The notes below the pieces were generated by a model. That model saw only the letters and a list, made by a program, of their open reading frames with translations, did not search any database and was not told where the DNA came from. The translations under genes and the position numbers were made by a program. This document shows positions 23,095 through 34,906 of a stretch of 64,000 bases of DNA, piece after piece. Positions within the stretch are counted from its first letter, which is position 1, and each line of letters starts with the position of its first letter. This DNA comes from Sipunculus nudus (lineage: Eukaryota; Annelida; Sipuncula; Golfingiida; Sipunculidae). Location of the stretch: assembly GCA_026874595.1 (NCBI GenBank), contig CM049316.1, positions 10,096,839 to 10,160,838 of the forward strand, written 5' to 3'.

Positions 23095-26000
23095 ATTAAC
23101 GTCCAGTGGTAAAGCAGGTCTTCTACCCGATGTTGTCTGCTCGATTTGCGGCCAGTGGTAAAGCAGGCCTTCTACCCGATGTTGTCCATTTGATTTGCGG
23201 CCAGTGGTAAAGCAGGTCTTCTGCCCAATGTTGTCCGATTGATTTGCTGCCAGTGGTAAAGCAGGTTTTCCACCCGATGATGTGTGCTTGATTTGCGGCC
23301 AGTGGTAAAGCAGGCCTTCTACCCGATGTTGTCCGCTTGATTTGCGGCCAGTGGTAAAGCAGGTCTTCAACCGATGTTGTCCATTTGATCTGCCGACAGT
23401 GGAAAAACAGGTCTTCCATCCGATGTTGCCCGCTTGATTTGCGGCCAGTGGAAAAGCAGATCTTCCTCCCGATGTTGTCCACTTGAACTGCGGCCAGTGG
23501 CAAAGCAGGTCTTCCACCCGATGTTGTCCGTTTGATCTGCAACCAGTGGTAAAGCAGGTCTTCTACCCGACGTTGTCCGCTTGTTTGCGGCCAGTCGAAA
23601 AGCAGGTGTTCCATCCGATGTTGCCCGCTTGAACTGCGGCCAGTGGCAAAGCAGGTCTTCCACCCGATGTTGTCCGTTTGATCTGCAGCCAGTGGTAAAG
23701 CAGGTCTTCAACCGATGTTGTCCGTTTGATTTGCGGCCAGATGTAAAGCACGTCCTCCACCTGATGTTGTCCGCTTGATTAACCGCCAGTGGAAAAGCAG
23801 GTCTTCCACCTGATGTTGTCCGCTTAATTTGCGGTTAGTGGTAAAGCAGGTCTTCCACCCGATGTTGTCCGCTTGAACTGCGGCCAGTGGCAAAGCAGGT
23901 CTTCCACCCGATGTTGTCCGTTTGATCTGCAACCAGTGGTAAAGCAGGTCTTCAACCGATGTTGTCCGTTTGATCTGCGGCCAGTGGTAAAGCAGGTCTT
24001 AAACCGATGTTGTCCGTTTGATCTGCGGCCAGATGTAAACCACGTCCTCCACCTGATGTTGTCCGCTTGATTAACCGCCAGTGGAAAAGCAGGTCTTCCA
24101 CCTGATGTTGTCCGCTTAATTTGCGGTTAGTGGCAAAGCAGGTCTTCCACCCGATGTTGTCCGTTTGATCTGCAGCCAGTGGTAAAGCAGGTCTTCAACC
24201 GATGTTGTCCGTTTGATCTGCAGCCATTGGTAAAGCAGGTCTTCAACCGATGTTGTCCGTTTGATCTGCGGCCAGGGGTAAAGCAGGTCTTCAACCGATG
24301 TTGTCCGTTTGATCTGCGGCCAGTGGTAAAGCAGGTCTTCAACCGATGTTGTCCGTTTGATCTGCCGCCAGTGGCAAAGCAGGTCTTCAACCGATGTTGT
24401 CCGTTTGATCTTCAGCCAGTGGTAAAGCAGGTCTTCAACCGATGTTGTCCGTTTGATCTGCGGCCAGTGGTAAAGCAGGTCTTCAACCTATGTTGTCTGT
24501 TTGATCTGCGGCCAGTGGTAAAGCAGGTCTTCAACCGATGTTGTCCGTTTGATCTGCGGCCAGTGGTAAAGCAGGTCTTCAACCGATGTTGTCCGTTTGA
24601 TCTGCAGCCAGTGGTAAAGCAGGTCTTCAACCGATGTTGTCCGTTTGATCTGCGGCCAGTGGTAAAGCAGATCTTCAACCGATGTTGTCTGTTTGATCTG
24701 CGGCCAGTGGCAAAGCAGGTCTTCCACCAGATGTTGTCCGTTTGATCTGCAGCCAGTGGTAAAGCAGGTCTTTAACCGATGTTGTCTGTTTGATCTGCGG
24801 CCAGTGGTAAAGCAGGTCTTCAACCGATGTTGTCCGTTTGATCTGCGGCCAGATGTAAAGCACGTCCTCCACCTGATGTTGTCCGCTTGATTAACCGCCA
24901 GTGGAAAAGCAGGTCTTCAACCTGATGTTGTCCGCTTAATTTGCGGTTAGTGGTAAAGCAGGTCTTCCACCCGATCTTGTCCGCTTGAACTGCGGCCAGT
25001 GGCAAAGCAGGTCTTCCACCCGATGTTGTCCTTTTGATCTGCAGCCAGTGGTAAAGCAGGTCTTCAACCGATGTTGTCCGTTTGATCTGCGGCCAGTGGT
25101 AAAGCAGGTCTTCAGCCGATGTTGTCCGTTTGTTCTGCAGCCAGTGGTAAAGCAGGTCCTCCACCTGATGTTGTCCGCTTGAATAACCGCCAGTGGAAAA
25201 GCAGGTCTTCCACCTGATGTTGTCCGCTTGTTTGCGGCCAGTGGAAAAGCAGGTGTTCCAGCCGATGTTGCCCGCTTGAACTGCGGCCAGTTGCAAAGCA
25301 GGTCTTCCACCCGATGTTGTCCGTTTGATCTGCGGCCAGTGGTAAAGCAGGTCTTCAACCGATGTTGTCCGTTTGATCTGAGGCCAGTGGTAAAGCAGGT
25401 CTTCAACCGATGTTGTCCGTTTGATCTGCAGCCAGTGGTAAAGCAGGTCTTCAACCGATGTTGTCCGTTTGATCTGCGACCAGTGGTAAAGCAGGTCTTC
25501 AACCGATGTTGTCCGCTTGAACTGCGGCCAGTGGCAAAGCAGGTCTTCCACCCGCTGTTGTCCGTTTGATCTGCCGACAGTGGAAAAACAGGTCTTCCAC
25601 CCGATGTTGCCCGCTTGATTTGCGGCCAGTGGAAAAGCAGATCTTCCTCCCGATGTTGTCCACTTGATCTGCGGCCAGTGGTAAAGCAGGTCTTCAACCA
25701 ATGCTGTCCGTTTGATCTGCCGACAGTGGTAAAGCAGGTCTTCTACCCGACGTTGTCCGCTTGTTTGCGGCCATTGGAAAAGCAGGTGTTCCACCCGATG
25801 TTGCCCGCTTGAACTGCGGCCAGTGGCAAAGCAGGTCTTCCACCCGATGTTGTCCGTTTGATCTGCGGCCAGTGGTAAAGCAGGTCTTCAACCGATGTTG
25901 TCCGTTTGATCTGCAGCCAGTGGTAAAGCAGGTCTTCAACCGATGTTGTCCGTTTGATCTGCGGCCAGTGGTAAAGCAGGTCTTCAACCGATGTTGTCCG

Positions 26001-29000
26001 TTTGATCTGCGGCCAGATGTAAAGCACGTCCTCCACCTGATGTTGTCCGCTTGATTAACCGCCAGTGGAAAAGCAGGTCTTCAACCTGATGTTGTCCGCT
26101 TAATTTGCGGTTAGTGGTAAAGCAGGTCTTCCACCCAATGTTGCCCGCTTGAACTGCGGCCAGTGGCAAAGCAGGTCTTCCACCCGATGTTGTCCGTTTG
26201 ATCTGCAGCCAGTGGTAAAGCAGGTCTTCAACCGATGTTGTCCGTTTGATCTGCGCCCAGTGGTAAAGCAGGTCTTCAACCGATGTTGTCCGTTTGATCT
26301 GCGGCCAGATGTAAAGCACGTCCTCAACCTGATGTTGTCCGCTTGATTATCCGCCAGTGGAAAAGCAGGTCTTCCACCTGATGTTGTCCGCTTAATTTGC
26401 GGTTAGTGGTAAAGCAGGTCTTCCACCCGATGTTGTCCGCTTGAACTGCGTTCAGTGGCAAAGCAGGTCTTCCACCCGATGTTGTCCGTTTGATCTGCAG
26501 CCAGTGGTAAAGCAGGTCTTTAACCGATGTTGTCCGTTTGATCTGCAGCCAGTGGTAAAGCAGGTCTTCAACCGATGTTGTCCGTTTGATCTGCGGCCAG
26601 TGGTAAAGCAGGTCTTCAACCGATGTTGTCTGTTTGATCTGCGGCCAGTGGTAAAGCAGGTCTTCAACCGATGTTGTCCGTTTGATCTGCGGCCAGATGT
26701 AAAGCACGTCCTCCACCTGATGTTGTCCACTTGATTAACCGCCAGTGGAAAAGCAGATCTACCACCTGATGTTGTCCGCTTAATTTGCGGTTAGTGGTAA
26801 AGCAGGTCTTCCACCCGATGTTGCCCGCTTGAACTGCGGCCAGTGGCAAAGCAGGTTCTCCACCCAATGTTGTCCGTTTGATCTGCAGCCAGTGGTAAAG
26901 CAGGTCTTCAACCGATGTTGTCCGTTTGATCTGCGGCCAGTGGTAAAGCAGGTCTTCAAACGATGTTGTCCGTTTGATCTGCGGCCAGATGTAAAGCAAG
27001 TCCTCCACCTGATGTTGTCCGCTTGATTAACCGCCAGTGGAAAAGCAGGTCTTCAACCGATGTTGTCCGCACAATTTGCGGTTAGTGGTAAAGCAGGTCT
27101 TCCACCCGATGTTGCCCGCTTGAACTGCGGCCAGTGGCAAAGCAGGTCTTCCACCCGATGTTGTCCGTTTGATCTGCCGACAGTGGAAAAACAGGTCTTC
27201 CACCCGATGTTGCCCGCCTGATCTGCGGCCAATGGTAAAGCAGATCTTCAACCGATGTTGTCTGTTTGATCTGCGGCCAGTGGCAAAGCAGGTCTTCCAC
27301 CAGATGTTGTCCGTTTGATCTGCAGCCAGTGGTAAAGCAGGTCTTCAACCGATGTTGTCTGTTTGATCTGCGGCCAGTGGTAAAGCAGGTCTTCAACCGA
27401 TGTTGTCCGTTTGATCTGCGGCCAGATGTAAAGCACGTCCTCCACCTGATGTTGTCCGCTTGATTAACCGCCAGTGGAAAAGCAGGTCTTCCACCTGATG
27501 TTGTCCGCTTAATTTGCGGTTAGTGGTAAAGCAGGTCTTCCACCCAATGTTTTCCGCTTGAACTGCGGCCAGTGGCAAAGCAGGTCTTCCACCCGATGTT
27601 GTCCTTTTGATCTGCAGCCAGTGGTAAAGCAGGTCTTCAACCGATGTTGTCCGTTTGATCTGCGGCCAATGGTAAAGCAGGTCTTCATCCGATGTTGTCC
27701 GTTTGATCTGCAGCCAGTGGTAAAGCAGGTCTTCAACCGATGTTGTCCGTTTGATCTGCGGCAAGTGGTAAAGCAGGTCTTCAACCGATGTTGTACGTTT
27801 GATCTGCGGCCAGATGTAAAGCACGTCCTCCACCTGATGTCCGCTTGATTAACCGCCAGTGGAAAAGCAGGTCTTCCACCTGATGTTGTCCGCTTAATTT
27901 GCGGTTAGTGATAAAGCATGTCTTCCACCCAATGTTGTCCGCTTGAACTGCGGCCAACGGCAAAGCAGGTCTTCCACCCGATGTTGTCCGTTTGATCTGC
28001 AGCCAGTGGTAAAGCAGGTATTCAACCGATGTTGTCCGTTTGATCTGCGGCCAGTGGTAAAGCAGGTCTTCAACCGATGTTGTCCGTTTGATCTGCGGCC
28101 AGATGTAAACCACGTCCTCCACCTGATGTTGTCCGCTTGATTAACCGCCAGTGGAAAAGCAGGTCTTCCACCTCATATTGTCCGCACAATTTGCGGTTAG
28201 TGGTAAAGCAGGTCTTCCACCCGATGTTGCCCGCTTGAACTGCGGCCAGTGGCAAAGCAGGTCTTCCACCCGATGTTGTCCGTTTGATCTGCGGCCAGTG
28301 GTAAAGTAGGTCTTCAACCGATGTTGTCCGTTTGATCTGCAGCCAGTGGTAAAGCAGGTCTTCAACCGATGTTGTCCGTTTGATCTGCAGCCAGTGGTAA
28401 AGCAGGTCTTCCACCTGATGTTGTCCGTTTGATCTGCAGCCAGTGGTAAAGCAGGTCTTCAACCGATGTTGTCCGTTTGATCTGCGGCCAGTGGTAAAGC
28501 AGGTCTTCAACCGATGTTGTCCGTTTGATCTGCGGCCAGTGGTAAAGCTGGTCTTCAACCGATGTTGTCCGTTTGATCTGCAGCCAGTGGTAAAGCAGGT
28601 CTTCAACCGATGTTGTCCGTTTGATCTGCGGCCAGTGGTAAAGCAGGTCTTCAACCGATGTTGTCCGTTTGATCTGCGGCCAGTGGCAAAGCAGGTCTTC
28701 AACCGATGTTGTCCGTTTGATCTGCGGCCAGTGGCAAAGCAGGTCTTCAACCGATGTTGTCCGTTTGATCTGCGGCCAGTGGCAAAGCAGGTCTTCAACC
28801 GATGTTGTCCGTTTGATCTGCGGCCAGTGGTAAAGCAGGTCTTCAACCGATGTTGTCCGTTTGATCTGCGGCCAGTGGTAAAGCAGGTCTTCAACCGATG
28901 TTGTCCGTTTGATCTGCGGCCAGATGTAAACCACGTCCTCCACCTGATGTTGTCCGCTTGATTAGCCGCCAGTGGAAAAGCAGGTCTTCTACCTGATGTT

Positions 29001-29350
29001 GTCCGCTTAATTTGCGGTTAGTGGTAAAGCAGGTCTTCCACCCGATGTTGTCCGCTTGAACTGCGGCCAGTGGCAAAGCAGGTCTTCTACCTGATGTTGT
29101 CCGCTTAATTTGCGGTTAGTGGTAAAGCAGGTCTTCCACCCGATGTTGTCCGCTTGATTTGCGGCCAGTGGTAAAGCAGATCTTCCACCTCATGTTGTCC
29201 GCTTGATCTGTGGCCAAAGGTTAAGCAAGTCTTCCACCCGATGTTGTCCGCTTGATTTGCGGCAAGTGGTAAAGTAGATCTTCTACCCGATGTTGTCCGC
29301 TTGATTTACGGCAGTGGAAGGGCGGGTCTATCCGATATTGTCCGCTTGGT
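23095..29350 (-). repeat. 48/49-bp satellite array 2 (about 129 units) with higher-order repeats
   Basis: The units are of two lengths. The 49-bp form has CTTCCACCCGATG and the 48-bp form has CTTCAACCGATG, one base shorter. A rare marker unit with CCAGATGTAAA occurs at 23739, 24031, 24851, 26015, 26307, 26695, 26987, 27424, 27812, 28101 and 28922. Intervals of about 292 bp recur, which fits a six-monomer higher-order unit; the others fit 8, 9, 17 and 24 monomers. The fixed order around the marker is TTAACCGCC, TTTGCGGTTAG, AACTGCGGCC, ATCTGCAGCC, ATCTGCGGCC. Where 48-bp units are consecutive, both strands stay open for up to 324 codons with 16-residue periods such as VEDLLYHWPQIKRTTS. I treat these as repeat artefacts, not genes. 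The strand is given as minus because this array is inverted relative to array 1. Confidence 0.95.
28282..28920 (-). repeat. Homogenised run of 48-bp satellite units
   Basis: About thirteen nearly identical 48-bp units follow one another, differing mainly at TGCAG/TGCGG and TGGTAAAG/TGGCAAAG. This is the most uniform block of the array, and similar runs lie at 24180-24690. High identity suggests recent expansion by unequal exchange. The minus strand keeps a single long frame through the block (28070-28894 and the overlapping 28362-28943). Confidence 0.85.
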
Positions 29351-31974
29351 TTACGTCTAGTGGTTAAGCAGATACTCTAGTTGGGTCATATGGTTAGTGT
29401 TTATCCGTCGATTGTCTGCTTAGTTCAGGTCGAGGTTTACTTTTTGGGCACTTTTTGATAAGACAGGGGCAGTACCTGGTGGATAGCACTAAATTGAAAT
29501 TTCGTTAAACTAATATGCTTTTCTCATGTCGCATCAGATACCCGGGTCGGGGATCTTATTGCTGGCCTGACATTGCTCAGGTAATAACACGATCAGACAA
29601 TTTTGCGTGGACTATGGGTAGAGTGGACATATTTTACACGGATACACATTTCAGGGGCAGCGTTTCCTGTTGTGTCGTTAATGAGAAGTCATGGAATGTG
29701 TGTGCATTGTGAATTTGCCCTCGGCAGCTAGAGTGCTGAATGGTCATGATCAAGAGTGACTTTGTGTACTTGCATCAGCAGAGAGCGTCTCAGTGCGTTT
29801 ACGATCCAATGGAACCAGGCAAAAGAACTTGGAGGTTTAAACAGAAAAGTCGTCCACTTGATTTACTCTAAGATATGAAGTAGACCATATAAAATAGATT
29901 ATCGTATGGGCATTGGTTCCATTTCTATTTCAGAATTTATTAAATTAACGTTGCAAAACACAAAGAGAAAATTTTAAATGTCATCTTCACACCCGCCAAG
30001 CATATATGAAATTATACCGCTATTCTCAGCACTATTTTCCAGGGTAAAAAAGAATAAAATAGGTCTTCAAGCCAGGATGTAGCATACCTTACTTAAAAAG
30101 TAAAAAAAAATGAAAGATGTTTGACCGATTAAAAATAGAAATACTAAATAAACCGGAACATTGGATCCTGTACATTGCATGACATTGATTCTATGTATAA
30201 CATTTATAAAATACATAAGATCGCCCCGTTAGTTACATAACCCAACACTTTTTGCTTTTTCTGTAAAAGAGCGATTATTTTATGTCACCTAAAATGTTTT
30301 CGAACGTTCAGAGCACAACCATTAGATAAACCGGTGGGATACCAGTGTATGTCCGGAAAGTTACACAAGAGGCGCCAAATTATTCCCCGAAACAGACAAA
30401 ACCATTCTTATAATGTAAGGAAATGTTGAGGAAAGTACTCAAGTCTAGTGGCAGCTACTTAGCTTGTCTGGGGATTGTCTGATGGTCCTCTAATGAGAGG
30501 TCCACCAGATCAGTCTAACAGTCTCAGCCGCTACACAGACGGGCATGGTGCAATGTTATAATCACATGTACATATATATAAACGGGAAATCCTGCTTTTC
30601 AGACAGGATTACCGGCGAATCATTTATAACCATTTGAAAAATTGGTGATGTGGGCTGATGATTTTCAGAAGTTTTAGGTTGAACACAGCAGGATTTGCAC
30701 TTGGATGAGGAAATTTAGCTGAATGCTTTCCATGCCGTCGATGGTGCCCGCTTTTGCCTTATCAACCTGCTGTCAAATGATGTGAAAGAAAAATTGCCTC
30801 TTTTTTTTATAAATTGTTCAGTCTTGACACTACATTGCCAAGCACCGCTTTATGCTAATATATGAATGAATGCATGGACCTCCGAGTTGAAAATTATCAT
30901 ATTTAAAATTTTTTCATCTTAATTTATTAATCATTATCATTATCATTTTTATTATTATTAACATTATAATTATTATTATAACTGTTGTTATTATTATTTT
31001 GCTTATCAGCAAGGAGCAAGGACCAAAATTACTTGTAATTTTTTGATGTAATTAAAAGAAATTTTGGCACATTCTGATAGTGGTTGGGTCCATAACCATC
31101 GCCGTAATTATCCATAATTATTCGCGACCATTTTGAAATCCTTCACTATAGTTCCAGCACAAAGAAAACATGTCTTCTCCTTTTCTTTTTAAGTTAAATA
31201 ATGCATATTTCTGCGTGTGTACAGGAATAAAAAAAACCTTTAGAACTCAATATTAGTAGGTACCACGATATTTTTAGGAGAAAACACTAACGTTCATTCA
31301 TGAATTTTTAACATTTTACATACCTGGTATCTGAATAGGTCTCTTTAGTTAGACTCTTTGAGTTACCTTAAGATCAAACTCCATAAGATGATTTATCTTC
31401 ATAAGAAATGGAAACCTATGGTTGCCTGTTTCTAGGACCAGGGGTAATGATTTATAATGGTTGACATGCGATGACGCCGAAAATACACTACCCTACCTCC
31501 GCCTACCTCGGTGTCTAAGTTAGGAATACGACATGGAGTGCAAATACCTAATATGACTGAGCACACTTGTTTGTTTATACACAGAGATGTTTTGTTATTG
31601 AGTCTTTGATCGTCCTGATAATACCTTGTGGACTTTCGTGCACTACCCGCTCGCCCACACACGTTTCTGTTTAAATGTGAGATTTGAACTGTCGATTCTC
31701 TGTCCGTTCGATACTAACCCTTGATGCTGCAGTCATCAAAGGACTGGATATTCGATCCTTCATCTTTTGTAGTTTATGTTTAAACATGTTTATGAAGCTT
31801 TCTATCTTAACATGATTTCGTAATACTCGTGTTGGAAAAGATGGATTTTCTTTCAGTTCAGAACATTCTTAAATCGCATTTTCATGAAAAAAGGATGGTG
31901 TGCTGTTTTAAAATCTCTCTCTCTCTCTCATATTTATGACAAGGAGTAGAATTACTCTGGAATGAGTAATAGCA
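29351..31974. other. AT-rich DNA without a recognisable gene
   Basis: The first 110 bp contain decayed satellite (TTACGTCTAGTGGTTAAGC). An ATT/ATC-rich simple sequence lies at about 30925-31005 and a short CT run at 31917-31930. No gene is recognised; frames such as 29515-29712 and 31432-31662 have no known motif. Confidence 0.5.
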
Positions 31975-32175
31975 GAGACATGAAATTTGCACTCTAAGGA
32001 ATTAAAGCGCGGTCCTTTTTGTGGGAGGCTCCAAAAACCGTGTTTGCATTCAGTTATTTGGCCCATATTCCCAAATTCATTTGTGCATAAGTGATTTTAG
32101 CTTTATGAATAGTCCTGGATGACGTTCCCGAATCCGGATAAACCTCCTGATCCACACCAAATCTTTTCAAACCAA
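31975..32175 (+). repeat. Diverged dispersed repeat, copy 1
   Basis: This stretch aligns, in reverse complement, with 63455-63672. Shared strings include CCCATATT, TTCATTTGTGCATAAGT (TTCATTCGTGCATAAGT in the other copy), GAATCCGGAT and GGGA(G/T)GCTCC. The family is unknown and neither copy is coding. Confidence 0.7.
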
Positions 32176-33420
32176 ATTCTTCATTGGCCTATTCCCGAAA
32201 TTTTAAGACATTTTGTTCATGATTCCGTTAATTATGTTGTGAACAAATATACACATGGTGATATACGATGATGAACGCATATTCTCCAGCCAATTATCAA
32301 TTTTCTTTTTAATTATATGGTCAGCTACAGCACAATAGAGTTCATTGAATGTTACTGCGATATTAACTGATGGTGTTGAATATTATAGCATAAAGTCATA
32401 CAAAGGAGCATACATATTACATATAGTTTCTCATCCGTAATTGCATTTTACAGTGGGTTTTTTTATTTCCGTACCAGCTTTATGCGAAATATCTAAAAGT
32501 ATAATTAACTTGCAAATAGATCAAAAGGGATACATACTGTCGAAAGTTCTTTCCAACCAATTTATAAATCAGCTATGAATGAAAAAAGCGCCTCTCTTAC
32601 ATTTATTCTCAAATAACATATTGCTACTTTAAGGGATATTTATGGTTAAACAGGACGCTTCATTCGTTTAACATGATGATACGGAAAATAAGAAATGATT
32701 CTAAAAAGAACTGTTGCAAAATTTCGTTCTATTTAAACCTTTTTTAGAGGCGCCTTCTTTTGCTAAGATAAAGAATACACAGACAAAAAAGAAACATACA
32801 GAATATACTGTTACATATATATGTCAATAACCAAACATTAAATAAAACAAGGGCTGTTTTTATTATATTTTAATTTAGTTTATAAGTTTTGCTTTGTGAT
32901 TATATGGACACATAATACGTGATAATGTAAAAAGAGAGCGATGTTAAACCTTGAAAAATGTTGAAGCATTTTTCGAGTCCCTTGGAGTTCGGCAATCGAT
33001 CCAATGGGATTTTACTTTACGATTGGGTCATTTCTTTATCTGCATTGTGTGCTTTTACAGTTATTAAATATTTTACTTTACTTTTGTATAACGATATTGT
33101 GAACGTTGTTTAATGTTATTTAATTTAAACCGGTATACTTATTCTTAAGCATTTTAATGTTACTGCAGTTTTCTATGAGCTAGACAGTGTATATTATCAT
33201 TTTTATTGGATAAAACAACTCTGTTAGTTCCATATATCATACATTTTATTTTGCAATATTATAATATATATTTTTTTCTTTTATTCTACATTACTTAAGG
33301 TACAAACTTTATCAATTTTTACAAGAATTGTAATACGTTTTCTATCTATTACAACTTGCCAGGAAGCTAACCTCACCAATCAGAATGTGCACCTCATTTT
33401 TTTTCTAAACACAAATGGAA
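32176..33420. other. AT-rich DNA without a recognisable gene
   Basis: No gene, RNA or repeat is recognised in this very AT-rich interval. Confidence 0.55.
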
Positions 33421-34906
33421 AGTTATCACCATCGACAGATCGCTTATTGCCGAGAGGTATATACTAAATGTTCGAGAAAATTCCATTGTATCTAGGGATT
33501 TCAATGAGAGGTATGTACAGTGGTATTCAGACCATGAGGATAGTGAAATTGGCAATGAACTCTTAAATGTACTACAATAATTAATAACAATAATAATTAC
33601 AGCAGCTTATCTCCAAACCAACAAGAGTAACAGAGAATAGTTCTAGTTTGCCTGGTTTATTAATCACTGATTCGCCTGGATGTCTTAATAATGTTCACTT
33701 AATGTCACCGCTTTCAAATTGTGACCATGCTGTCACGGCCTGGTCGGTTTTGCTTAAGGTATATAAAACAAAATCATATGAACGTGAATTTTTTAAATAT
33801 AACGAAGCAAAAACTTTTATTATGCTTAAGGAATACCTTCAAAATGCTCCATGGGATACTTCATATGATGATGTTTTTGATTCCGTAGACGACATTGAAG
33901 TATCAGTTTGTGATATAATTACGTATGCTATTAAACAACGTTCTTGTTCCACTAAAACTGTAACCATACGACCAACTGACAAGCCGTGGTTGAATGCAAA
34001 TATAAGACGCATGATAAGACAAAGAAATGGGGTATGGAAAAGATTTAAAAATAATAACCTGCATAACATTACACGTCTTTTAAAACAGCAGAAATATGGT
34101 TGTATCCGAGATCAGAGAGCAAAAGAAAAGTTATTGGAAAAAAATAAGAAATCAGGTAGACGTAGAATATCATGATTCTAAGCTGTGGTGGAAAATCAGT
34201 CATTGCTTGATGCATAAAAACTCATTCCTCAATACTACCGTTGGAGGTGGATGAAGATATCATACATGACCCTATTGAAAATGCTGAAACTTTCAATTAT
34301 TACTTTAGTAGTCAGGCCATCCTTCCCGAAGACGTCGATTCTACGCCGCTTCCATCAGTGAATAAAATACAAAATGATCTATTGTCATCACTTCAGCTAA
34401 ATCCTCAGGATGTAGAACAGGTCATGAACAAGCTTAGAGTGGACAAAGCCATAGGTCCTGGTGGAATATAGAATCTCATTTTAGAGAAGATGTCTCGCTT
34501 ACTTGCCACTCTGCTTTGCAAATTATTTACCAGGTCATTGTTAACCGGAAAATTTCCTTTTATATGTTATTCCCATTAAAAAAAAAAAAATTCCAGAATC
34601 CAAAATTATTGGCCCATTTCGCTGTTGAATAATGTATCTTAAATATTCGAGAGGTTAGTCTATGATAAATGTTATGAATAGTTCACTCGGCACAAAGTAT
34701 TAATACCAATGAATTCCTCATATACGAAAAATGATAGTCCATTGTACCAGCTGATTGAACTTGTTAATTTTATTTACTGGGGATCTGATGAAGGTATAGA
34801 TACAAGATTATTCTGCCTTGATGTATCCAAGGCCTTTGACAAGGTGTGGCACAGGGGCCTCCTCTTTAAATTGCAGCAAATGGGCATTTCAGGACAAATT
34901 CTGGAC
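33421..34906 (+). pseudogene. Broken CR1/Jockey-like LINE fragment (endonuclease C-terminus, linker, RT start)
   Basis: Translations in changing frames read, in order: the end of an AP-like endonuclease (SRDFNERY near 33497, LLITDSPG near 33655), a linker with the LINE-typical WLNANIRRMIRQRNGVWKRF at about 33990-34050, a short RT-proximal domain (NAETFNYYFSSQ, then VMNKLRVDKAIGPGGI) at 34241-34471, and the first catalytic RT block LFCLDVSKAFDKVWHRGL at about 34808-34865. Stops and at least two frame changes separate these parts, including a TAG right after GPGGI. The match ends abruptly after GISGQILD, so the RT core with its YADD box and the 3' tail are missing. It is a dead copy that encoded a retrotransposon polyprotein, not a host gene. 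The clade is assigned by the motif style and is approximate. Confidence 0.85.

Noticed and set aside
24820-25794. 324-codon open frame on the minus strand
   Set aside because: It lies wholly within the 48/49-bp satellite, is open on the other strand too, and consists only of 16-residue repeats that change frame wherever a 49-bp unit occurs.
20041-29350. CRISPR array
   Set aside because: The repeats are contiguous, without unique spacers, and the surrounding DNA is eukaryotic.
33648-34175. 175-codon frame as a host gene
   Set aside because: Its motifs (WLNANIRRMIRQRNGVWKRF) are those of LINE linkers, and it is followed by RT blocks in other frames.
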